DNA of 64,000 nt, taken from contig NXFV01001840.1 in assembly GCA_002803225.1 (NCBI GenBank), positions 18,924-82,923 on the forward strand, given 5' to 3'. This DNA is from Gamarada debralockiae. Its lineage: Eukaryota; Ascomycota; Leotiomycetes; Helotiales; Hyphodiscaceae. Within the stretch, counting starts at the first letter, position 1; each line of letters opens with the position of its first letter. The position numbers and the translations under genes are program-made. Positions 43,741 to 54,255 of the stretch are shown piece after piece. Below the pieces are notes generated by a model. That model saw nothing but the letters and a program-made list of their open reading frames with translations. It had not been told where the DNA came from and ran no database searches.

Positions 43741-43810
43741 AGTCAAGGCTGGGAGGCGTGTTCGCCTGTCACTCGCTCGTCAGTGGAGACATCGCGTCCC
43801 CTCAGTGCAG

Positions 43811-45966
43811 ATGTCTGATGAGGTTTGGTACAAAGACCCCAAGACTGGGGAGCTCTACCAGGACAGGAAAGAAAGTACGTTGTGCTACATAATGTATAGC
43901 ATTACCATGTATCTTGGGTTACTGATTGGCTCCCACAGGAGGGAAGACTGTACGGTACTACATCAAAGACCCGCGTGAATCATCGACGAATAGGGGAGAG
44001 CTGTGAGTTTATATTCATCGCCGCCCTCCAATTGTATTTAACATAGCATTGTAGGTCCTCTAGTCGACGGGATCAACCACCTCGTCGGTCCCAAAGAGAT
44101 TCTGCCACCATCGATAACAAATCAGCCAGCAGATCCCATACTCAACGCGGCACATCCTCAAAAAGAGAAGCCTCAATTCGCCCCGAAGATGGAGGAAGGA
44201 GGGTCGAACGTGGCGGGGCTACATACATAAGCGACAATCGTGGTTATGGCCGACAGGACGAGTCATCGGGCGCTTATGGAGACCGGCAGACCCATAGCTC
44301 CTACCGCGACGTGGAAAGGGCTTATCATCCGTCGGGAGGGTACAACCCGCAGCAAGGGTATGCGGCTCCAATTACCAAGGACCCGGAGGATGATTTAGTG
44401 GGGGAGATGCAAAATCTATCCACGCATGACCATTACACACTGGAGCCCATTGCTTCATCACTTCCGGCCGCGACGGGGTACAATGAAGCGGCTTATGAAA
44501 CAAACCAGCTAGATTCCACTCCTGCCGACTATGGACAACCCCCTATCGCCTCACCAACGTTTCCTCCTCCACAAACCGTTCCGCTCTCGCGACAAATCAA
44601 GGGCACTCCAGGAGAAAGCGAGAAGCTTGACAAGAGCTACCAGGTACGAAACCATGATTACAAAAGATTTTTCAGGATTGGGAGAGTATTCAGTACCCTG
44701 TGGACTGAGGGCGTTGGAAACAATATCGAGAATATGGACCAGACCTTTGTGAGTGAGATAGTCTACAAAGAAAGGGTCCATTCCAAGGTCCGTCGTTTTG
44801 TCGTTGTTCGGGAGGGTGACAGGTCGGTCACATGCCTCCCTGTTACCTCTTATGATGGTGCTGGGCATAGAAAGCGTGGAATTCGATTGGAGGATCATGG
44901 CTTCATCCACAGCAAACACGCACCGAGAAGAGTTGAACATATGCTCTCGAAGTCGCTGAAGGTCATACTGTCCAAAGGTGCTGCACATATCAAGGACCCT
45001 TCTTTAGTCAATTATGGGAAGGTTTATACAGTCGAGACGAACGTCAAAGTCAAAGATATCGGCGATTTAGACGCCGACTCCAAGGCCCTTCTTATCCATT
45101 ATTTCCGCAAGGTATTCTTATTCATCGGAGAGGTGGAGTTACCGCGTGGAATTCACGATACCCCTCGACAAAGCAATGCAGTTCTCGCCCATGTTGGCGC
45201 CCATGTTGGCGGGGCAGCGTACGATGTCACATCGTCACCAGGTTACAACACCGGCCCTTTGCCTCCTGGTTATCCTCCGAACATTCCTTACTCCCAACCT
45301 TCCCCACAAGCCATGACCAGCGGCTATTCTGTGAGTACATATAACGTACAGAGTCCGATTGGATACGCAACTGCCTCAGACAATCGACAACCTACATTTG
45401 AATCGGCTGCATATCAGTCTGGAAGCGCTGAAAGTGGTTACACTACTCGCTCGGAAATACAAGCCCCTCGAGTCGATCAAGGCCCTAATTATCAATCCCA
45501 TCCCGAGACTGGATATTCTTCTGCGAGCATTGGTTCTGGTTACCCTCTAGCACCCGGGTACGACTCGATCGCGACTACTGTATACAATACCACGCCAAGT
45601 TATACATACTCCGCTACAGACAACCGGTATGGCACCTTACCCAGCGGGCCTTCCAGCACCACCCAGTACACAACGACTTATTCAACGTCTTATACCCCGA
45701 GAACATCTGTTCCTTACCCATCCGAGCATGCAACGTCTCGAGATTATTACCAGGACCAGGGCGGTGGTCAAGTCCCTTCTGGTGGCAGTCAATATTATGC
45801 AGATTACCAGACCAGCAACAACCCCCAGCCCACTTATCAATCCGCGGTTCTAGATGATCGTGAGGAAGAAATCATGCTTCCTACGCTAGAAGAAGCATCC
45901 ACGCATCGACGTGAAAGCAATGCGGGAAGTTCTCGCCCAGACCGGGACCGGAGGCGACGCCGTTAA
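43811..45966 (+). CDS. DUF6590 protein with long Tyr/Gly/Ser-rich arm, pair 5
   Basis: Exons are 43811-43874, 43939-44002 and 44055-45966. The N-terminus is MSDEVWYKDPKTGELYQDRK then KTVRYYIKDP, a diverged form of the Trp/Tyr motif of the other pairs. A basic Arg/Ser-rich linker follows. The DUF6590 domain is RNHDYKRFFRIGRVFSTLWT, HSKVRRFVVVREGDRSVTCL, PVTSYDGAGHRKRGIRLEDH, DPSLVNYGKVYTVETNVKVK, and HYFRK. From about residue 350 on comes a roughly 230-residue arm rich in Tyr, Gly, Ser, Pro and Gln (PGYPPNIPYSQPSPQAMTSG; TQYTTTYSTSYTPRTSVPYP), much like FUS-type low-complexity domains, ending in a basic RPDRDRRRRR. The GR/VF intron of pairs 3 and 4 is absent. Confidence 0.85.
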
Positions 45967-46269
45967 TTTCATATTACTGTTGCAAAACGCGTGCTACCGC
46001 GCTTAGCACTCTCACCAGCTGTAGGCAGCTGCTCTTAGTGCCTGCCCTCGAGGCACACTCCATATATGTTCCTCTCAGCCCCAGTAATACTGCTGCTCGA
46101 GGCTCCTCTCAGATGCACCATCTCTGAGACGGCTATGAAGGCATTGATCCTTCACACATGTTTACGCATGAATGCGTTGTCCAAGCTTGACTGCTTTTAC
46201 CACTCCTTCTTCGAGCGCAATAGCTCTGCACCCGGCAAATGGTCTCGCCGAATCACGACTTTATGACTT

Positions 46270-46585
46270 GTATTCAATGTCGCTGTTTCTTCAAATATAC
46301 GTCTTCTTCATTCTGGGTTCGTCATGCAACATCCAGAACTGTTCATTTTTCTCGAATTTTCCTGGTCATGGCCCTCTGAGCTCGATCAGTTCCACCTCAT
46401 CTGAGCTCCACGAACCGTATTTCTGGTGTATTTTGTGGCCCATGCCGGCGGTGTTTGCTCTTTTTGTTATTGGTTTGGAGCTTTTCCAAAGGGCCTTTTT
46501 CTTTGAGACTCGACAGATGAAATTGGCGAACAGAACAGTCATGTTCATTTTGTATCTATGTTAGGACAACGAACCTGCAGTTATC
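46270..46585 (+). repeat. Dispersed 3'-flank repeat, copy 1
   Basis: Aligns with 53512-53820. Shared blocks are ctgggttcgtcatgcaacat, gagctcgatcagttccacct, gaga.ctcga.aga..aaa, cagaacagtcat and gacaacgaacctgcag. It lies 3' of the pair 5 DUF6590 gene. Confidence 0.7.
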
Positions 46586-47996
46586 AAAATCGCAAAATTG
46601 TCAGCCATGCATCCACAAAATCAGCTATTCATTTTCTCTCCCATGAATCCAGGTGCTCAAGAAGAAGTAAATTATAAAGGGAATCCTTTATAACCTGCTT
46701 AGGATCATGCTTGGACATGTGCAGCTGAGGGGGAGGTTGGCCGAGTCGCTTTTGTACCATGCCCTCATCATTGCTCACCCTTTATCGACACATTTTTAAG
46801 CTCAAAATCGCCTCAGTCTTATCAGTTTGGATGGACCACCCAGGTAGGAGGAGCGAATGGTAATGCGCCAAAATCTCGACGCAGGACCGTCACTGGCTAA
46901 GATTCAGCCTCGTTCAGGATATTAAAAAGCGGCGAGGTGGGTACAATGCATGACTTGACCGATACCACAACAATATTTTGCGCTACCTGCTCTTCCAGAT
47001 TCCCGCTTACAACCAGTTCGCCGAGGAGAGGGCATTTTCCTGGTGCAAGACTCATTTGTAACCTAGCCGAATCAGCCTAACGGCCTTGTCGAGGCGCACT
47101 TGTTTATAAAGCTTTCGACTGCAAGCTTTCCTTTCATCATGAATCTAGCTAGAACCATCAACTTCAGCTTACAATAGTTGACTCTGGAACCTGACTAGTG
47201 ATGTTCCAGTACAGCGAATGTTGCTATGGATCGAATAGGAGTAGCTCTAGTATGTAGTGCATACCCTTTGTATCACGTTTCTGGGATTCTGATGGCCATT
47301 TTAGAGAGCAAACACAAACTGGAGACGAGCAAAGAGCGACGAGAGCGATATACAGCACGTCGGGAGGCCGAATTCTTTACAAACAACACAGAACAGAGCT
47401 AATTATTGTGATAAGATCTGCAAGCAGAGTAGATCCGCGCAACCCACGAATGACTGGCCCTGCTATCCCTGCTGGGGTAGATAACGATTTACGATAGCGA
47501 ACATGATAGTCGTCCCAGGAGCCAACGAAAAAAGAAAAGGGTCAGCCTCATGTGGAACACAGGCTAGGCAGATAGAACTCTCAGCCTTACGACGAGCGAC
47601 AAAATCCTAGCGGCAGAGATGTGGTCGAGTCATCCTCAACCTGCCATCAGTCTTCCAATGAACGTCGACAGTCACCTCAATATCATTCTGGCAGGGAGGT
47701 GAGACAGTCAAGGGGAGCGCATCTTTGCACCGGAAAGTCCTCGTGAAGCTCCGTCTTTGACAGAAAGATTGACGGATCTACGAATCCTGGATGAAGAGGA
47801 GTATGGACATTCCTCGAGATCGGCCGAATGGGAGATACACGGCGCCGCAACGTCTTACAATCCGAGGCATCTCGATGATGTCCAACCCGCGCTCTTCACA
47901 TCTTTCTACCTGCCCCGGGGGCATGCTACCATAACAATCGCCGCAGAAGCTGAAGATTTTCACATGACCACAGCTCACTTCACATCGAATTATTAT
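46586..47996. other. Intergenic region upstream of the dead DUF6590 copy
   Basis: No intact gene is supported. In the paired loci this side would hold a coiled-coil gene; none is found on the minus strand. A plus frame at 47757-48011 may be unrelated or a decayed upstream exon. Confidence 0.35.
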
Positions 47997-49535
47997 GACA
48001 CAAGTAGATGAACTTTCTGTCGCCACGTCAGCATATCCCTCACAGCCTTTCGATACACCTCGCCCAGCTCCTGCGTCACCACAATACTATCAATCCCGAT
48101 AACACGATTCTGGAAATCTGCCCCCTTCCGAACATTCCCATGCAGCACCAATGTATTATTCCCCACCGCAAACTGTTACTACTGCAAATCCGCTACACTA
48201 GCCTAATCTCACTTCTTAGGATGTGGGCATAGATGCCCAGACGTTTGATCCACTCTTTGTTGTCAGGAAACACGATTACAAGAAATACTTTACGATTGGC
48301 AGAGAGTTCATGACCCTTTGAACTGAGCCACTAAGTTTCATCCCAAGCAAAGATGAAGGGTCCTACCTATGTAAGCCAGGTGGCATTCGGGCAAAAGATC
48401 TACTCAAAAGTGCGACGCTTTATTGTCGTGCGAGAGGAGACGGAAGATCGGAGGTCAATCAGCGGTCTGCCAGTTACCTCTTATACCAGATATGGGCATT
48501 GCAAGAGTGGTATCCAGCTGCGCGAACATAAGCTCGTCTATAGCAGAAGCAAACCCGACAAAGTTGAAGGCTTGTGCTCCAAGCCACTGAAGATTAACCT
48601 TGTGAAGAATGCCCAGCCCTTGAACTATCCATCTCTTGTGCACTACGCAAAGGTGTGTAATATCGAGGCAAATTGGAGAGGCAAATTGGAAAGTCAAAGA
48701 CGTTGGCGAACTGGCCGAGAATCTAAGGAAGCCCTGTTTCACTACTTTCGCAAGTCTTTAGCTACATCGACAGTGCGAACTCAGTCCTGGTATGACTCCT
48801 CGACCAACCGAAGCAACGACTTCGTACCCAAGCTATCAAGTAGCCATCGCTCCCCGTCGCACTGTTTCAACCACAACGTATAGCTCCTAAGGGCTAGCCA
48901 CAACCGAGTATTACAGCCAACAACAGACTACAAACTACCCTCAGGCTGTTGGAGATACAGCTTACGCAAGCTATCCCGCCCCATGAAGCGCAGTCAGCTT
49001 GGTCTCCAGTCTCGCAGCAATATCCAACAACCATCACCGGACATACCGATGACCCAGAGCTATCCTGCTACTTATCACGACCTAACAGCCAATATGTTGA
49101 CCAGGCTGGTACGACTGCAGGCAGCAAATATGCTAGACCATCCTGGTATGTTGACTCGACCGCTGCACAAGTTGGTCCCGACGATGACACTAGCTGCCAA
49201 CTTTGGAAGATGTGCAACAATCAAAACCTCGGCGCGATAGCCGAGCTGCTGGTGGTAGCAGTAAACGAAGACTGCGACATGATCGAGATGCTAAAGATAG
49301 CAAAACAAACGATTATTCAGATCGACTGACAAGCAATTCGGCTCAGACCACTTTCCAAATCGGCCCAGCATTTAACGACCAGACTTGTAACGACAGACGC
49401 CGAAGCAAAGCGTTGGCGAACAATGATGAGGCTTCTGATGCCGACCCTGATCGCGGAAGGACAAGGGGAAAACGAGCGATTACTCTTGACGCCAAGTCTG
49501 ATCCTTATGCAATGGCAGGAGGCACCAGGGGGTGA
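47997..49535 (+). pseudogene. Sixth DUF6590 copy, inactivated
   Basis: The sequence parallels the pair 5 gene: KHDYKKYFTIGREFMTL-stop-TEP (pair 5: FRIGRVFSTLWTE), YSKVRRFIVVREETEDRRSI, SGLPVTSYTRYGHCKSGIQL, YPSLVHYAKVCNIEAN, and HYFRK. The frame has at least TAA, TAG and TGA stops upstream of and within the domain; the last is where a TGG tryptophan codon is expected, a G-to-A transition. The Tyr/Gln-rich arm is split over several frames (YYSQQQTTNYPQAVG; VSQQYPTTITGH), and the final frame ends inside a MITE-like element. No partner coiled-coil gene remains. Confidence 0.8.
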
Positions 49536-49738
49536 CAAGTCTCATGGAACAGCCGCACTTTTCGACTAATTATAATTTCTCAATGTAACATAATACAAAA
49601 TTTCTGGATAGAGAGAATTGTTCGCCGTATGAAATTCTATATTTGTCATAGAATTTTATTGATTTCAGAGTTGCATTGCGGGTGCAGAGAGGCGAACGAG
49701 ACTTTTTGCTGTTCCATAAGACTTGTCACCCCCTGGTG
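49523..49738. mobile_element. MITE-like element with 31-bp terminal inverted repeats
   Basis: Left arm 49523-49553 begins caccagggggtgacaagtct; right arm 49708-49738 ends agacttgtcaccccctggtg. One mismatch in 31. The 154-bp interior is AT-rich and noncoding. An agg trinucleotide flanks both ends and may be a target duplication. It sits at the 3' end of the dead DUF6590 copy. Confidence 0.8.
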
Positions 49739-50600
49739 AGGTAACATGATCTGATTACATAATCATACTTTGGGACGGAAGTACTTTTATCCCACTTAAG
49801 CTAGACTCCTCTTGGATAATGGCGTGAGTGCCTGAGGTAAATATCTCGGCGGCAGAGATGGCCTTGACACGTGACGGAGATGCCATCGGCTGACGCACAC
49901 AATTCACTTTACCCCGCAATCAAGCGCGTTCAACCACACCCTTCCGCGCCCTACGAGGCAGAATCACCCTCCACGCAAAAGGCAGAATCTTCCATGAGCA
50001 AACCTGCTTTACGGACACAAGCGCACCATGACCCACATTCAAATCAAGGGAGCCTACTAATTCCGGGTTAACGGATTTCCGGATCAAGTTGACCGAATCT
50101 AACGTCCAATGACGAGAGTATCCCTGCACACCGAATCCCCATATCCAGTAAATGCTTACCGATTTCTCTGTGCGCCGTTGTTTTGGAGATCTAAAGTTAT
50201 AATGGATTACTCTCACTCCCACGACAAGTTGCACAGACTCGCTGTCTCATTTGTACGTTTCCTTTTGCATAGATAGATAGCTTGGCGTAACTGCAATAAT
50301 CTTCGTTTTGATGTCGCAGAGTTACCAAGGGCGGGCAACAAACTCACACCCTTCCATACCCACTTCTACTTCAGGGGTTGTCAAAGATTCATTCTATTGC
50401 TAATAGTTCACGGTGAGCTATCTGAAATCCTCAACTGCTTTGGGGTCTCGCCCACCAACCCCATGGCCCCGAAACTGACGTGTTACCGGTCAAGATTGTG
50501 TTCGAGCTTCAGAACATCTCGGGCGCCACCGGAAGTCAAGTCTCAATCTGCAATATCGCCGTAGGATAACAAGAAAAGTTTGCTTTCGCGCGCCTTCGAC
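49739..50600. other. Upstream region of the Zn2Cys6 gene
   Basis: No gene is supported. It holds the presumed promoter and 5' leader of the regulator starting at 50601. Confidence 0.35.
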
Positions 50601-53503
50601 ATGGATGCAAACAATGACGAGATCGCCCAGCAAGGTTCCGAGAACTTTTTTAACGAGATGTGCGAATACGGCGCCTATTCAAAAGACTTTGAGGAGGAGC
50701 AGAATTATTCCTCATTTTTTAGTACAGCAAACGAGTCAGTTGGACGGCACATGTCTCAGCAAAATCCTCCCGGTAGTGAGTCTGCAAGCATCACACAGAG
50801 AGAACATAACCACGTTTGCCCACACACAGTAACTCCGCCAGAATATTTGGAAAGTGATTTGCCAATGTCGGATGATCCCAAGTTCGCCTGGCCCACATCC
50901 AGTCTTGGTATGTTAGACCTCCCAGGTCTGGCTCCCTGGAACTACGATCCTGTGAGTACGGACATACCTAGTTCAAAGTGGGCTCTTTCTTCTCAAGTCA
51001 ATGGATATAACAACATCGATTTCATGCCAAGCGGTGTACCAGGAAACCTTTTAGATGGAAGTACTTCTTCCTCTTCACTTGATGACGGCGACATATACCA
51101 TGCTAATTTCACATCGTCTGGGATGGGCCGTTGGACGACTATCCATGCGATTTCAACCAAGTCAATGAAGATTCAACGCCAATATAGTAACGAAATCCAA
51201 AGACTGGATAGATTTCCAAGCTCGACTACCAACGACGGTCCCAACAACCGTAATTACGAGGGATGTTCAGCCGCAATGACTGATCTTACCGGTATGGACT
51301 ATACCGTCCCTGTTGATCCATCCAATAGCTGGCCAGCTATTCCTTTCAACCCGTTCTGTGGACCTGGGAATAATCTTGACCACAGTTTCAATGAAACGGG
51401 GGACCTGAATGATTTCGGTCACCCGCCCATTGTGGAGAACTTCTGCCAGAACGAATTTATCTGGGACCAGAAAGACAACTTCAGTAGCACAGTCCACTCT
51501 CTGCAGCCTGCCATACCTGCTGATAGGCAACATTCGTTGGTACCTCGCAGCCATCTCTTGGATGAGGCTGTTGCGTTATCCGTCGCTCAGACAGCTCTTC
51601 CGACCAGAATGCGCTTGGCGGCTATGCAAGACACTGATGTTCCCCGATTTACCAATGCCATCGAGAGATTTGAGATGCCTATTACGAGTCACGAGGTTCC
51701 ATCACAATCCTCAGTCCCACCCGATCCATTAGCTTTTCAAGTCTCAGAGAACCCCATAGGCAAGGACCGTCAACCTCGTAACAAAGCTCTAGCAGCGGTA
51801 GCGCCGTTACAAGCTAACTCTGTGCCATTGGCAGGACATGATCGGGTCCGCATCATAGTCAGCCAAACAACACCTCAAGGCCTTTTTTCGACATTCGAAT
51901 CTAAACCTGGCTCGTCCAAAAAATTGTCAAACCGAAGCTGCTTTGATACGGAGAAGAGATCCAGGGTTGCCGATACTCGGAAAAAAGGGGCTTGCGTGGC
52001 ATGTCAAGCTCGGAAAGTTGAGGTAAGCCAGATGTCTTTCCAACTTCGAAATTCGTTAATATCCTCTAGTGTAAAGCAGTACCTGGACTTGATGCTTGCA
52101 TGAATTGCATCAAAAAAGCCGGAGAAGCTATCACATCTCGCAATATATGCGTCCGACAACAATTGGAGGGAACTCGCTTTGGGATTGAAGGTAATATTCC
52201 ACAGCAGTCGCCTTTAAAGGTACCATAGTCTGACGGCTCTAGACTTTTACTATCTTGCGTCTCGCCGCAGAACATTACTCGAATACGGCCAGCATTACGA
52301 AGTTAACAAAGCCAATGCAACAACATCAAAGATTAGTATTGGTCATGCCTCCAAATTCGGTGTACTAAAACTCCTGCACGTTGAAGTACAGAAGTACGAT
52401 GGCAATGATATTGGCGATAAGTTTTTCAAAGTCGGCCGAGTTGGTGGGCCTAATCGCTCGTTATATACGACAGAGCATTACATGATTGTTAACAGCTCAT
52501 TGCCGAGTGTTGAGCAACTTGATTTATGGGGAAGAGAGTTAGTGCGAGCAAACTGCGCACTTGATCCGCACACTCTGAAAAGTGCAATGGACTTGATGCT
52601 CATCCGATACTGTAATGTCAACAAGAATCCGCGCATTGTAAATTGCCATCAGCCGGGGCGTATTTCTTCTACTAATGCTCTCTCCAGGCACAAATCCTAG
52701 ATTCCACCTCAAGGATTGTGAGTCTCAACGCGTGTCGGACTCTACCACCTGTCAACTTCGAGGAGAGCATGAAGAGGCTTAATGATCGATCCGGAAACTG
52801 GTCAGAGGAAGAGCGTGGGCGCGGAGTGGATGTATCGGACGAGGTTCTCGCCCAATTAGTGCACATCGCATTGGTTGGAATTGAAGATGCCGAAAAATCA
52901 GCTCTCAGGAGTTTGGATACACTTAGGAAAGAGATGGAGATCGGTCGACTCGAATGGATAGCTGTAGGTGTCTGCTTGATGAGACTTCTGCTCGTCTACA
53001 GAGATCTTGCCCTGCGTTATGTCTACGGCGCAAGGCAAGTTGGAAGTGAGGCTGGAGGTAAGATTGAGACAAAATCAAAATCCCGTGTGGTCATATGTGT
53101 GCATAGTGACAATTCTCAGGCAATCTAGATTCCCGTGTGAAACGGACAATGCTGATGTACGACACCTTGACTGCTGTCTATGGAGCAACCTTCCATAAAA
53201 CGGGTTCACCGCTCTCAGGCCAATGGCGCACTGGAGATCATCTGGAAGCACTGTGCAATGATCAAGCTCTGATAAAGGCTATGGAAGGCCTCGAGTTCCA
53301 ATATAGACGATTTTGTGAGTCCGTCGTTTCTGGCCGTCAATTTATGTCATCAGTCTAATTGGTGGGCAGGCGGGGGCGCAGAATACGAGCCCGAAGATGC
53401 TTTCTTCAAGGCGCTGATCGCCATGCCAATGATGGAACAAGAACAGAAGAAGCGGCAGAAGAGTGCCAAGGATGTGCCTACGAAGTTCAAGCAAGAGATA
53501 TGA
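50601..53503 (+). CDS. Zn2Cys6-type transcription factor with internal zinc cluster
   Basis: Six exons: 50601-52022, 52070-52190, 52243-52637, 52688-53057, 53120-53314 and 53370-53503, giving 878 residues with phase kept at every junction. Residues 1-460 are acidic, Ser/Asn/Pro-rich and disordered, typical of an activation region. The zinc cluster is at about 464-510: KKGACVACQARKVE, then CKAVPGLDACMNCIKKAGEA and ICVRQQL. It has the CxxCx6C half with an extended second half (CxxC and a late Cys), a known fungal variant. A first intron cuts the cluster after KVE. The C-terminal 360 residues include KFFKVGRVGGPNRSLYTTEH and helical segments. ATG 50601 (MDANNDE) is the first in frame. Target genes are unknown. 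Confidence 0.75.
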
Positions 53504-53511
53504 TAGGAAGA

Positions 53512-53820
53512 ATCACTCATATATACGCTTTCTTTGCTCTGGGTTTGTCATGTACCATCTTGAATTGTTTATTTTGCGCGAAGTTCCCTCCCTCATCGTT
53601 ATCGCGCCTTGAGCTTAATCAGTTCCACATCTCCTTACCATTATACTTCTAGGAAATTTCATTATTTACATTAGTAGTGCTCTCCTACTTTGTTACTGAT
53701 TTGGCTCCTTTTCAAATAGCACATGGTTAGACTTTAGAAACTCGATAGATAAAATAGACAACAGGACAGTCATACTTATCTTGTGACTTCCTCAAGATAA
53801 CGACCAACAAACCTGTGAAC
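53512..53820 (+). repeat. Dispersed 3'-flank repeat, copy 2
   Basis: Diverged copy of 46270-46585. Differences are often C-to-T or G-to-A (for example ctcgatagataaaatagaca against ctcgacagatgaaattggcg). It lies immediately 3' of the Zn2Cys6 gene, so two unrelated genes share the same downstream DNA. Confidence 0.65.
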
Positions 53821-54255
53821 ACGATTTATAAATATTAAACAATTACCACGCAAGTATAACCTATAGCTGATGATAGTTTAGTATCGTTCAAATTCGAATT
53901 GTTATAAGCGAACTGTAGTAAATGTACTTTGTGGCCTGTCCACAATCCTGTTTGAAGGTAGAGTATATGGAGAGGGGTGTGCCGAGAGAAGCTATTGTCT
54001 CTTTGGATCGGGAACGAAGGAAGCTGAGGCCTTGAGGACAAAAGTAAAGCAGATTTGTTCAGTGGATTATGAGACCCAGTTGTCCTGATGAAAGAGTAAT
54101 GATGCAGGAGTCTTAAACTTTGTTCGAGGTCTGCCCTGAGAAAAGGTTTGTGGGTTTCAGCCTCATCGGTCAGGCAGCTAGCGATAAGGATCTGCTGCAA
54201 AAATAATTTCTGCTTCTCCAACTTCGCAATTCTTGAGTCTTGAGCCACCCGGAAA
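53821..54255. other. Upstream region of the DBP9 gene
   Basis: About 430 bp without a supported gene, presumably promoter and 5' leader of DBP9. Confidence 0.4.

Larger units (their letters stand above)
42795..43810. promoter_or_regulatory. Divergent promoter region of pair 5
   Basis: Contains GGCGCC at 43428-43433 (agtggcgccgcttc) and a GATAAAG TATA-like box at 43734, 77 bp before the plus-strand ATG. Confidence 0.5.
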
